Positions 1 to 5,367 of a stretch of 6,297 bases of DNA are shown one piece after another (within the stretch, counting starts at the first letter, position 1; the number at the start of each line of letters is the position of its first letter). This DNA is from an uncultured Pseudomonadota bacterium (GTDB lineage Bacteria; Pseudomonadota; Gammaproteobacteria; Xanthomonadales; Ahniellaceae). The notes under the pieces are model-generated. The model had not been told where the DNA came from, searched no databases, and worked only from the letters and a program-made list of their open reading frames with translations. The DNA is taken from contig CALKUS010000278.1 in the NCBI GenBank assembly GCA_937996755.1, forward strand, positions 1-6,297, given 5' to 3'. The position numbers and the translations under genes were made by a program.

Positions 1-1
1 G

Positions 2-97
2 AACTCGCTCGGCCTGATGAAGCAGCTGGGCCTGCTGTCGACGCCCGCGCCGTCGCCCGCCGCGGGCAGCCACGCGGCGGGCGTGACTCGTCCCTGA
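2..97 (+). CDS. C-terminal fragment of an unidentified protein
   Basis: An open frame enters from the left edge and ends at a TGA at 95-97, leaving 31 codons. The visible tail begins NSLGLMKQLGLLSTP and then becomes a Pro/Ala/Ser/Gly-rich, probably disordered C-terminus. Codons in the first half are strongly GC-ending (ctc, ggc, ctg, aag, cag), which fits real coding sequence for this genome. Too little is present to name a family. The gene is followed by a hairpin at 124-153 and then by the promoter of the next cassette on the same strand, so it is probably a separate transcription unit. It could be a false open frame, since high GC keeps short frames open. Confidence 0.5.
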   Translation, partial: NSLGLMKQLGLLSTPAPSPAAGSHAAGVTRP

Positions 98-123
98 CGG
101 CAACGGCGTCGTCGAGTCACCAG

Positions 124-153
124 CGCAGCGAGCGAAGTTCTCCGCTCGCTGCG
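124..153. other. 11-bp perfect hairpin downstream of the first gene
   Basis: Bases 124-134 (cgcagcgagcg) are the exact reverse complement of 143-153, with an 8-nt loop (135-142). It lies 26 nt after the TGA of the preceding gene, where a terminator or mRNA-stabilising stem would be expected. No run of T follows (the next bases are ggaaaccc), so it does not meet the usual intrinsic-terminator pattern. It may be a Rho-associated 3' stem or a chance GC-rich palindrome. Confidence 0.35.
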
Positions 154-222
154 GGAAACCCGGCGGCCGGGCATCCCCGGTTCGCAGCGACGGGCCGCCA
201 TTCCATTGTCAAGGACAGTTGA

Positions 223-251
223 TTGACCCAGGGCCTTTCTATTCGTAATCT
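223..251 (+). promoter_or_regulatory. Candidate promoter with direct-repeat operator for the wHTH/DUF6036 cassette
   Basis: A locally AT-rich stretch stands out in GC-rich surroundings just upstream of the cassette. TTGACC (223-228) could serve as -35. A 17-nt spacer separates it from TAATCT (246-251), which is a weak -10. Two copies of CTATTC, at 239-244 and 250-255, are spaced 11 bp apart (one helical turn) and flank the -10. TGTC-aag-GACA (207-217) is a small palindrome just upstream. These are plausible binding sites for the wHTH protein encoded immediately downstream, as expected for autoregulation; this is inference. Confidence 0.35.
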
Positions 252-267
252 ATTCAAAACACCTGCC

Positions 268-273
268 GGAGGG
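268..273 (+). promoter_or_regulatory. Shine-Dalgarno of the wHTH gene
   Basis: GGAGGG lies 8 nt before the ATG at 282 and fixes that start codon. Confidence 0.75.
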
Positions 274-281
274 CCGCAGGA

Positions 282-794
282 ATGGCGCGACCAAGACAAC
301 CAGACCCCACGAGCGAGATCCTCTCGATACTGGCGACGCGATCGAGTGGCGCCACGGCAGCGGAATTGCGCAGCTTGTTGCGGAGCCACCCGAGCCAGCC
401 GACGCTATCGCGCCGGCTGACGGAACTGCGCGCGAGCGGCGAAGTCGTCGTCGTGGGTCGTGGCCCCGCGACCCGCTACCAGATTGCCACGGGCAGTGAC
501 CTGTCCAGGCTTCGATCGCGGCTCCTGCACGAAGCCGTGGCGATGAAGCTTCTCCGCCACCCGGACCTCGTCGACAGGGCGACGAATCGATTGGCGCTCC
601 TGCGCAAGTCCAACCCGTCCGCACGTCGCCACCACGACCGCTGGCGTGACCTGCTGGCCGGCCCACGCACCGCCCTGCTTCGCGCCATGACGGAGAACTC
701 CGACAGCGCCTCGGACCTGCGCAAGGAATCGCCGATGACGGTGCTCCTCGACCCGAAAGAGCGGGAGCGCGCGCTCTCGCAGTTGAGTCGGTAG
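282..794 (+). CDS. Winged-helix DNA-binding protein, first gene of an NTase cassette (putative antitoxin/regulator)
   Basis: The 170-residue protein has a strong Shine-Dalgarno 8 nt before its ATG. Residues about 10-70 look like a winged helix. A helix (SEILSILATRSSGATAAELR) is followed by a recognition helix (QPTLSRRLTELRASGEV) and then a beta wing (VVVVGRGPATRYQI) with the Gly-Arg-Gly turn and closing Tyr typical of wHTH wings. Residues 73-170 are mostly helical and end with LRKESPMTVLLDPKERERAL. From memory this resembles a motif of the LRQSSPF-GVL-ER type in small uncharacterised proteobacterial proteins. It lies 3 nt upstream of a nucleotidyltransferase-like gene, so the two are surely cotranscribed. 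Likely role: autoregulating DNA-binding partner, possibly antitoxin. Codon choice is more mixed (ata, cga, agt, ttg) than in neighbouring genes, which hints at horizontal acquisition. The wHTH call is firm; the antitoxin role is inference. Confidence 0.85.
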   Translation: MARPRQPDPTSEILSILATRSSGATAAELRSLLRSHPSQPTLSRRLTELRASGEVVVVGRGPATRYQIATGSDLSRLRSRLLHEAVAMKLLRHPDLVDRATNRLALLRKSNPSARRHHDRWRDLLAGPRTALLRAMTENSDSASDLRKESPMTVLLDPKERERALSQLSR

Positions 795-797
795 GCG

Positions 798-1325
798 GTG
801 AACCTCACCCAACTCCGCCACGTCATCTTCGAGTTGGGCGAACGGTTCGACGTGCGCGTCGTCTACATCGTGGGCTCTTCAGCGGTCCTGGCGTCCATTC
901 CGGCACCCGAGGCGGACGAACTGGTTGCCACGCGCGACGTCGACGTCGCGCTGCCAGCCGGCGCGCCGATCAGCATCGACCGAATCGACTTCGTCGTCGG
1001 AGAAGGTTCGGATTTCGATCAGCAGCACGGCTACTACGCACAGGGTGTTTCGCTCACCACGCCTACCTATGCGCCGACCGGCTGGGTCCAGCGCACGGTG
1101 GCGATTCGAGTCGGCAAGGTGACCGCGAACTGCATGGAATTGCATGATCTCGCCCTGGCGAAGTACGGCGCGGGCCGCGAAAAGGATCTGGCATTCACGC
1201 GCGCCCTGGCAGGAACAGGCGCCTTGTCGCGCGACGTACTGATCGAGCGGCTCGCTGCCGTGCAGACGATCGCGAGCCACAGGGACCTAATCGAGGCTCG
1301 AATCGAAGCGGATTTCGCTATTTGA
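798..1325 (+). CDS. DUF6036-type nucleotidyltransferase-like protein (putative toxin/effector)
   Basis: The 175-residue protein starts at a GTG 3 nt after the upstream TAG. It has only a weak ribosome site of its own, which suggests translational coupling. Residues 22-31 (VYIVGSSAVL) and 45-51 (TRDVDVA) give the GS-x-A ... DxD pattern of the nucleotidyltransferase fold, with D47 and D49 as likely metal ligands. Residues 77-83 (HGYYAQG) and 95 onward (GWVQR), then 116-137 (HDLALAKYGAGREKDLAF), match what I recall of DUF6036, whose hallmark is DL-x2-SK-x-x-AGREKD. Related folds occur in the AbiEii and MenT toxins, which modify RNA with nucleotides. Activity here is not shown. Paired with a wHTH gene it looks like a toxin-antitoxin or phage-defence module. 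Whether the catalytic site is complete cannot be judged by eye. Confidence 0.82.
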   Translation: MNLTQLRHVIFELGERFDVRVVYIVGSSAVLASIPAPEADELVATRDVDVALPAGAPISIDRIDFVVGEGSDFDQQHGYYAQGVSLTTPTYAPTGWVQRTVAIRVGKVTANCMELHDLALAKYGAGREKDLAFTRALAGTGALSRDVLIERLAAVQTIASHRDLIEARIEADFAI

Positions 1326-1336
1326 ATTTCGTACAA

Positions 1337-1357
1337 CGCGGATGAAGCCGCTCCCAC
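1337..1357 (-). repeat. Degenerate REP-like element
   Basis: This partial copy of the window's REP family lies 11 nt after the stop of the DUF6036 gene. Read on the minus strand it begins GTGGGAGCGGCTTCA, then pairs imperfectly (GCGG/CCGC). It lacks the terminal GATC. The intergenic location is typical of REPs. Confidence 0.6.
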
Positions 1358-1448
1358 CACTGCGCTACGGATGGCAGACCTCTGGGCTCCAAGAAGCTGG
1401 CGCTACGAGGGCAGGACTGGCCCGAGACGCGCCCAGATAGTACCCGGC

Positions 1449-1454
1449 TACACT
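1449..1454 (+). promoter_or_regulatory. Candidate -10 box for the secreted-protein gene
   Basis: TACACT matches four of six consensus bases and sits in ggctacactg, 75 nt before the ATG at 1530. No convincing -35 is seen at the right distance, so the call is weak. Confidence 0.28.
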
Positions 1455-1463
1455 GCCGAAGCC

Positions 1464-1511
1464 ACGCGTGTCGACGGCGATCGCGGCCTGCGCCGCCCGT
1501 TCGACACGCGT
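1464..1511. promoter_or_regulatory. 11-bp perfect inverted repeat in the leader of the secreted-protein gene
   Basis: ACGCGTGTCGA (1464-1474) is repeated as its exact reverse complement at 1501-1511, with a 26-nt GC-rich interval. The right arm ends 9 nt before the Shine-Dalgarno at 1521-1525. In RNA it would form a stem just upstream of the ribosome site; in DNA it could be a two-site operator. Which, if either, is unknown. Confidence 0.45.
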
Positions 1512-1529
1512 CCACGCTTCGGAGGTTGC

Positions 1530-2045
1530 ATGAGCCGCATCGCCGCCCTCCTCGCCGCGTTGTTCGCGACGGCCGCTGCGCACGCGGCGCCCGTCTCGCT
1601 GGACGACGGCTCGATGACCATCGACGTGCCCGACGGTTTCGCGCAGCTCACCGACGCGGAACGCACGAAGATGTTCACGCGCGGCAACCCGCCCGACTTC
1701 GCGTTCGCCTCACCCGGCCGCGACATCACGATCGCGGTGACGTTCTCCAGCGGCTCGCAGACGCCGGAAGGCCTGGACCTGCTGAAGGTACAGATGGAAC
1801 AGGTGCTGGAAGCGCAGCCCGACGTGGAATTCATCGAGCGCGAGATGATCCAGGCGAACGGCCAGCGCTGGGTGCACTTCGAATTCACCAGCGAGCCGGC
1901 CGAAGGGCCGGCGCACAACGACATCTACCTCACTTCGTTCCGCGGCAGGATGCTCGCGCTCAGCTTCAACGCGCAGCGCACGGTGCACGAGGCGAACGCG
2001 CAGGCGCTCGAGGCGAGCTTCCGTTCGATCCGGCTCAATCCGTAG
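1530..2045 (+). CDS. Secreted periplasmic protein, probable DcrB/PsbP-like fold
   Basis: ATG 1530 is chosen over an in-frame ATG at 1371 because GGAGG lies at 1521-1525 and a signal peptide begins exactly here. Residues 1-19 form a signal peptide (MSRIAALLAALFATAAAHA) with an AHA-A signal peptidase I site and no lipobox Cys, so the mature protein of about 152 residues should be soluble in the periplasm. The mature part opens with a short strand and IDVPDGF, continues with RDITIAVTF, and has an amphipathic helix (about 80-95), a strand pair around RWVHFEFTS and DIYLTSFRGRMLALSF, then a final helix ending ASFRSIRL. This order resembles DcrB/DUF1795-type small domains. Assignment is by pattern only; the function is unknown. 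It converges on the VIT gene with a 6-nt gap. Confidence 0.82.
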   Translation: MSRIAALLAALFATAAAHAAPVSLDDGSMTIDVPDGFAQLTDAERTKMFTRGNPPDFAFASPGRDITIAVTFSSGSQTPEGLDLLKVQMEQVLEAQPDVEFIEREMIQANGQRWVHFEFTSEPAEGPAHNDIYLTSFRGRMLALSFNAQRTVHEANAQALEASFRSIRLNP

Positions 2046-2051
2046 CGCGGC

Positions 2052-2750
2052 TTACACCGCAGTGCCGAACACCTTGCCGATCGCCGCCGTGATCGCCATC
2101 GCCGCCGCGCCCCAGAAAGCGACGCGCAACGCGCCGCGCAACACCGGTGCACCGCCGGCGTACGCAGCCGTACCGCCGAACACCGCGAGCGCCACGAGCG
2201 CGACCGCCGACGTCACCTCGGTCATCAACGCCTTCGGCGCGAGCAGCACCGTCACGATCGGCACCACCGCACCCGCGATGAACGCGACGGCCGATGCGAA
2301 CGCGGCCTGGAGCGGCCGGGCGCGTTGCATATCGGTGATGCCGAGCTCGTCGCGCGCATGCGCCGCCAGCGCATCGCCCGACATCAGCTTCTCGGCCACC
2401 TGCCTGGCCAGCGGCGCGTCGAGCCCACGAGCGACATAGATAGCCGTCAGCTCGGCCAGCTCGCGCTCCGGCTGTTCCTCGAGCTCGCGCCGCTCGCGTG
2501 CGAGGTCCGCGCCCTCGGCGTCCGCCTGCGAATGCACCGACACGTATTCGCCCGCCGCCATCGACATCGCGCCGGCCACGAGCCCCGCCACGCCGGTGAC
2601 GAGCACGGTACCCGCGCTCGCACCCGACGCTGCCACGCCCACGACCAGGCTCGCGACCGAAATCGTTCCGTCGTTCGCGCCGAGCACTGCCGCACGCAAC
2701 CAGCCGATGCGTTCGCCCTTGTGGAATTCGCGATGCAGTCCTCTGCCCAT
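2052..2750 (-). CDS. VIT1/CCC1 family metal (Fe/Mn) transporter
   Basis: This 232-residue membrane protein belongs to the vacuolar iron transporter family, whose members move Fe(II)/Mn(II) out of the cytoplasm, in bacteria across the inner membrane. The hallmarks are clear: LGANDGTISVASLVVGVA in helix 1 (residues 23-40, Asp27 equivalent to the family's transport Asp) and GLVAGAMSMAAGEYVSVHSQ (56-75) in helix 2. An acidic, charged cytoplasmic segment (about 76-145, ARERRELEEQPERELAEL) corresponds to the family's metal-binding domain. Three more helices follow at about 148-170, 178-199 and 206-229. Length and five-helix layout are normal. The ATG has only a weak ribosome site. The gene follows a small membrane-protein gene by 51 nt in the same frame, suggesting cotranscription. 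Substrate preference cannot be read from sequence. Confidence 0.92.
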   Translation of the reverse strand: MGRGLHREFHKGERIGWLRAAVLGANDGTISVASLVVGVAASGASAGTVLVTGVAGLVAGAMSMAAGEYVSVHSQADAEGADLARERRELEEQPERELAELTAIYVARGLDAPLARQVAEKLMSGDALAAHARDELGITDMQRARPLQAAFASAVAFIAGAVVPIVTVLLAPKALMTEVTSAVALVALAVFGGTAAYAGGAPVLRGALRVAFWGAAAMAITAAIGKVFGTAV

Positions 2751-2801
2751 GGCCGTGCCCGTCGATGCGTCCAGCGACAGCTTAGCGGCGCGCGGCTCCA
2801 G

Positions 2802-2993
2802 TCAGAAGAGAAAGACCAGCGCCACGCTCAGCATCGCGTAGATCGCGACCACGACCCAGAAATAGGCCGGCGACTCGCGTCTCGACACGGTGCGGCCGCC
2901 TGCGCCGGCCTTGGCAAAGACCTCGCCCGTTGCGGCTGCGTACAGGGTGTAGATGGCGAGTGCGGCGCCCAGCAGCTTGAAGAGGGCGCTCAC
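2802..2993 (-). CDS. Small two-helix membrane protein upstream of the VIT transporter
   Basis: This 63-residue protein starts at GTG 2993 with a strong GGAGGT Shine-Dalgarno (2999-3004, 5-nt spacing), which argues that it is real. Two hydrophobic helices, residues about 4-22 (LFKLLGAALAIYTLYAAAT) and 43-62 (AYFWVVVAIYAMLSVALVFL), flank a basic Gly/Arg loop (KAGAGGRTVSRRESP). It resembles small unnamed conserved proteins I recall from Xanthomonadales that share a G-x-AK-x-G...RR-x2-P-x-YFW pattern; this is memory, not a search. It is the first gene of a two-gene unit with the VIT transporter 51 nt downstream. It could be an accessory or assembly factor for the transporter, or simply cotranscribed. 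An overlapping ATG frame starting inside the Shine-Dalgarno is rejected. Confidence 0.75.
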   Translation of the reverse strand: MSALFKLLGAALAIYTLYAAATGEVFAKAGAGGRTVSRRESPAYFWVVVAIYAMLSVALVFLF

Positions 2994-2998
2994 GTGCG

Positions 2999-3004
2999 AC
3001 CTCC
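2999..3004 (-). promoter_or_regulatory. Shine-Dalgarno of the small membrane-protein gene
   Basis: GGAGGT on the minus strand lies 5 nt before the GTG at 2993. It decides this start over the ATG of another frame at 3006. Confidence 0.75.
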
Positions 3005-3041
3005 ACGCGCAGAGTCGACGGACACTCGCCGCAGCCTTGCT

Positions 3042-3094
3042 CGCCGATGGTTCACGTGGCCTCGCGCCGATGGTTGGTCAGTGCGTGAATTATG
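3042..3094 (-). promoter_or_regulatory. Leader/promoter region of the VIT operon with an 11-bp direct repeat
   Basis: CGCCGATGGTT occurs at 3042-3052 and again at 3065-3075, 23 bp apart (about two helical turns). On the minus strand CATAAT (3094-3089) is a five-of-six -10 match about 96 nt before the GTG start, but no good -35 is visible. The repeats would lie in the transcribed leader or act as a downstream operator. Confidence 0.3.
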
Positions 3095-3119
3095 CGGCAC
3101 AACACGGTGCCGGCTGGCA

Positions 3120-3143
3120 GCGGGAGCGTCGCCATCCGCGATC
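3120..3143 (+). repeat. Degenerate REP-like element (cluster copy 1)
   Basis: The copy begins gcgggagcg and ends ccgcgatc, like the other plus-oriented copies, but the central stem is reduced to 3 bp. It opens the REP cluster that fills the stretch without a convincing gene between the VIT operon and the ORF at 3381. Confidence 0.5.
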
Positions 3144-3162
3144 ATGTCGTCCTGGATGAAAA

Positions 3163-3187
3163 GATCGCGGCTCGCGCCGCTCCCACA
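3163..3187 (-). repeat. REP element (cluster copy 2)
   Basis: Minus-oriented copy whose core GCGGC-tcgc-GCCGC forms a 5-bp stem, followed by the conserved ctcccaca edge. Confidence 0.8.
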
Positions 3188-3252
3188 AACGCAGCTGTGC
3201 CCTGAAGAGGCGCGCTTGCAACCCGGCCGTGCCTGCCGACAGCGCGAGCGTT

Positions 3253-3277
3253 TGTGGGAGCGGCTTCAGCCGCGATC
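3253..3277 (+). repeat. REP element (cluster copy 3)
   Basis: Plus-oriented canonical copy. TGTGGGA precedes the stem GCGGCT-tc-AGCCGC (3260-3273), then GATC. Confidence 0.8.
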
Positions 3278-3327
3278 TTCTGGCGTGGATGAGACGATCG
3301 CCGCGATCCTGTCGTCGTGGATGAAGA

Positions 3328-3352
3328 GATCGCGGCTCGCGCCGCTCCCACA
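3328..3352 (-). repeat. REP element (cluster copy 4)
   Basis: Identical over 25 bases to the copy at 3163-3187 and in the same orientation. It is part of the 52-bp duplication. Confidence 0.8.
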
Positions 3353-3380
3353 TGCGCTGAAGGACGCTGCTGCGAACCGG

Positions 3381-3623
3381 ATGTGCCTGCATCGACTTGT
3401 TGAGCAACCGCTGAACCGCCCGGCGGCCCTCGAGCTCGACACCGGCCGCTTCCTCATTCGTCGACTGCGCGCGGACATGCGCTACTCGCGGATGTGCGAC
3501 GCGTTCGTCGCGGCGCTGGACATTCCCGCGCACGTACTCGCTGCCATCCACCGCGACGATCTGTCGGCCACGGCCGAGACGCTGAGCAAGTACTACTGGC
3601 CGACGCAGTTGCCGCGCGGCTGA
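3381..3623 (+). CDS. Short unidentified ORF or gene remnant after the REP cluster
   Basis: The 80 codons from ATG 3381 to TGA 3621-3623 show strongly GC-biased third positions and a balanced, non-shadow composition (for example LDTGRFLIRRLRADMRYSRM and a tail ending SKYYWPTQLPRG). This supports real coding on this strand. No Shine-Dalgarno precedes the ATG; AAGGA at 3360-3364 is too far. The frame stays open into the REP cluster, so it could be the 3' remnant of a gene whose 5' part was replaced by repeats, or a small intact helical protein. I do not recognise the family. The stop is 8 nt from the stop of the convergent TPR gene. Confidence 0.5.
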   Translation: MCLHRLVEQPLNRPAALELDTGRFLIRRLRADMRYSRMCDAFVAALDIPAHVLAAIHRDDLSATAETLSKYYWPTQLPRG

Positions 3624-3631
3624 CACTGGAG

Positions 3632-5293
3632 TCAATCGGGCCCGCCCGTCGCCGGCGAAGGCACGTGTATCCGCGCCACCAACGCCTCGAACCGCGCCTG
3701 GCCGCGCAGCGCGGCGAAGTCGGGGTCCTGGCGCAGCCATTCGGGGTTGCCGCCGCCCGCCGCCATCGCGCGCTCGAGCAGGTCGAGCGCGACTTCAGGT
3801 TCGCCGGCGAATGCGTGGTAGCAGGCCAGGTTGTAGAGCGTGCTCCACTCGTCGCCGCCGAGCGCGAGCGCGCGTCGTGCGATCGCACGCGCCTCGTCGA
3901 CGCGACCGACCTGGTGCAGCACCGACGGCGCGAGGTAGTGCGCGCGCACGTTGTCGGGCTCGAGCTCGCACTGGCGCAGCAGGCCAACGGCCGCGCGCTG
4001 CGCCACCGCGCGCGAACGCACCTCGTCGCCGGCCGCGTGCAGCGCGCTCGCCACGAACACCAGCGGCGAGAAATCCGTGGGCCGCACGCGATGCGCGCGC
4101 TCGAAGAGCTCTGCCGCGCGCGCATGCTCGCCGTGCGCGTAGCAATGCCGCGCGTAGTAGTTCCACGCTTCGAACAGCGCCGGGTTGAGCTCCAGCGCGC
4201 GCTCGAACGAACGGCGCGCGCCGGCTTCGTCGCCGCCGAGCGAGCGCAGGTGGCCCTGCGCCATGTGCGCTTCCGCGAGATCCGGCGCGAGGTCGAGCGC
4301 ACGGCTCGCCGCGGCCGCGCCTTCGGCCAGCGCGGGCGCGACGGGCACGAAATGCCATTGCGCCTGCAGCGCGAGCGCATCGGCGAGCCCCGCATGTGCC
4401 TGCGCATAATCCGGATCGAGCTCGATCGCGCGGCGGAACTGGTCGGGCGCGACCAGCAACGCCGTGCGCGTGTACTCGCCCACCAGTTGCCGCCCGCGCA
4501 CGTATGCCTCGTACGCTTCCATGCTGCGCGGCTCGTAGCGGTTGCCGTTCGATGGCGCCGGCGCGAGCGTCAGCTTCATCGCGCGCACCACGTTCTCGGC
4601 GATCTCGCGCTGCACCGCGAACACGTCCGACGTCGGCCGCTCGTAGGTCTCCGCCCAGGTCTGGTAGCCCTCGCCCACGTCGACCAGCTTCGCACCGACG
4701 CGCATGCGCCCACCCGCCACGCGCAAGCTGCCCTCGAGGATCGCGTCCACGCCGAGCAGCCGCCCGATCTCGCGCGGATCGGTGCTGCCGTCGCGAAACC
4801 GGAACGACGCCGTGCGCGACGCCACCCGCAACCCGCGCGCGCAACACAGCGACTCGATGATCTCCTCCGCCAGCCCATCGCAGAACCAGCGATGGTCCTG
4901 CCCCGGGCTCAGGTCCGCGAACGGCAACACCGCGACCGCACCGATCGCCGACATCGGCGCCGGCAACGCAGGCGAAGCGCCAGGCAGCGCCGGCAGTGGC
5001 GCGTCGTGCTCGAGCCTCGCCGTTTCCGTATCAGGCGCGGGCAACGTGCGCTTCACGCCATGCCGCGTGAGGTCGTAGATCCAGGCGAGGATCGCCGCCG
5101 GCACCACCCCAGCCGCCAGCCCGATGATCAACGCGCGCTGCGCCCACGCCGGCGCGCCGAGCGGCTCGAACGTCACGTCACCCACCTGCAGCAGCAGCCA
5201 CGCGACGACGAAGTACACCCCGAGCGCGCGCAGCACGCGTCGCCGCCGAACCTCGGCGAAGCGCGACTTCGTGCGTTGCCAGAAGCCAGTCAT
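3632..5293 (-). CDS. Inner-membrane TolB/FlgO-like domain protein with TPR repeats
   Basis: The protein has 553 residues from ATG 5293; an in-frame TTG at 5299 would add two. Residues 12-82 match the N-terminal module of many proteobacterial TPR proteins: basic FAEVRRRRVLRALGVYF, helix 1 (about 22-42, VVAWLLLQVGDV), helix 2 (about 52-72), then WIYDLTRHGVKRT. A Pro-rich linker (about 85-115) leads to a TolB/FlgO-like domain (117-245): VAVLPFADLSPGQDHRWFCDGLAEEII, LRVASRTASFRF, EIGRLLGVDAILEGSLR, QTWAETYER and DVFAVQREIAENV. TPR-like helical pairs fill 255-500 (AIELDPDYAQAHAGLADALAL, RALELNPALFEAWNYYARH, NLACYHAFAGEPEVALDLLE). Such modules are often attached to adenylate cyclase or winged-helix regulators; neither is here. 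A scaffold or sensor role is inference. Minus-strand TAGACT at 5327-5322 could be its -10 but no -35 is seen. Confidence 0.88.
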   Translation of the reverse strand: MTGFWQRTKSRFAEVRRRRVLRALGVYFVVAWLLLQVGDVTFEPLGAPAWAQRALIIGLAAGVVPAAILAWIYDLTRHGVKRTLPAPDTETARLEHDAPLPALPGASPALPAPMSAIGAVAVLPFADLSPGQDHRWFCDGLAEEIIESLCCARGLRVASRTASFRFRDGSTDPREIGRLLGVDAILEGSLRVAGGRMRVGAKLVDVGEGYQTWAETYERPTSDVFAVQREIAENVVRAMKLTLAPAPSNGNRYEPRSMEAYEAYVRGRQLVGEYTRTALLVAPDQFRRAIELDPDYAQAHAGLADALALQAQWHFVPVAPALAEGAAAASRALDLAPDLAEAHMAQGHLRSLGGDEAGARRSFERALELNPALFEAWNYYARHCYAHGEHARAAELFERAHRVRPTDFSPLVFVASALHAAGDEVRSRAVAQRAAVGLLRQCELEPDNVRAHYLAPSVLHQVGRVDEARAIARRALALGGDEWSTLYNLACYHAFAGEPEVALDLLERAMAAGGGNPEWLRQDPDFAALRGQARFEALVARIHVPSPATGGPD

Positions 5294-5367
5294 GGACAAT
5301 CGACGCAGGGTGGACGCGAACAGTCTAGCGAGACTCGTGCGAGCGCGACCGCCGGTGCTGGTGGCTT

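Larger units (their letters stand above)
3136..3352. repeat. BIME-like cluster: 52-bp direct duplication around an inverted REP
   Basis: Bases 3136-3187 and 3301-3352 are 52-bp copies differing at three positions, 165 bp apart. Each contains a minus-oriented REP. Between them lies a plus-oriented REP (3253-3277). The first and middle REPs with their flanks form a 17-bp perfect inverted repeat (3176-3192 against 3248-3264) that extends imperfectly to 3163-3192/3248-3277, around a 55-nt loop. The alternating orientation matches BIME organisation. No gene is supported in 3005-3380. Confidence 0.8.

Noticed and set aside
223..419. 65-codon plus-strand frame overlapping the start of the wHTH gene
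   Set aside because: It has Arg-rich shadow composition and starts within the candidate promoter; the wHTH frame has the Shine-Dalgarno and domain features.
1371..1529. In-frame N-terminal extension of the secreted protein
   Set aside because: It would bury the signal peptide 53 residues in and include the inverted repeat and Shine-Dalgarno; ATG 1530 fits far better.
2043..2054. Bidirectional terminator between the secreted-protein and VIT genes
   Set aside because: The stops are 6 nt apart and no stem with a T-run is visible on either strand.
2782..3006. 74-codon minus-strand frame starting inside the GGAGGT site
   Set aside because: It is Arg-rich with no hydrophobic structure and no ribosome site of its own; the overlapping two-helix ORF is better supported.
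3120..3352. CRISPR-like array of short repeats
   Set aside because: Repeats alternate in orientation, spacing is irregular and no cas gene is present; they are REP/BIME-type elements.
2325..3380. Upstream part of a 432-codon plus-strand frame
   Set aside because: It lies antisense to the VIT transporter and the small membrane protein and then crosses the REP cluster. Only the part from 3381 shows coding character.
3454..4407. 317-codon minus-strand frame
   Set aside because: It overlaps the TPR gene in another frame and is nearly all Arg, Ser, Ala and Thr; it is a shadow.
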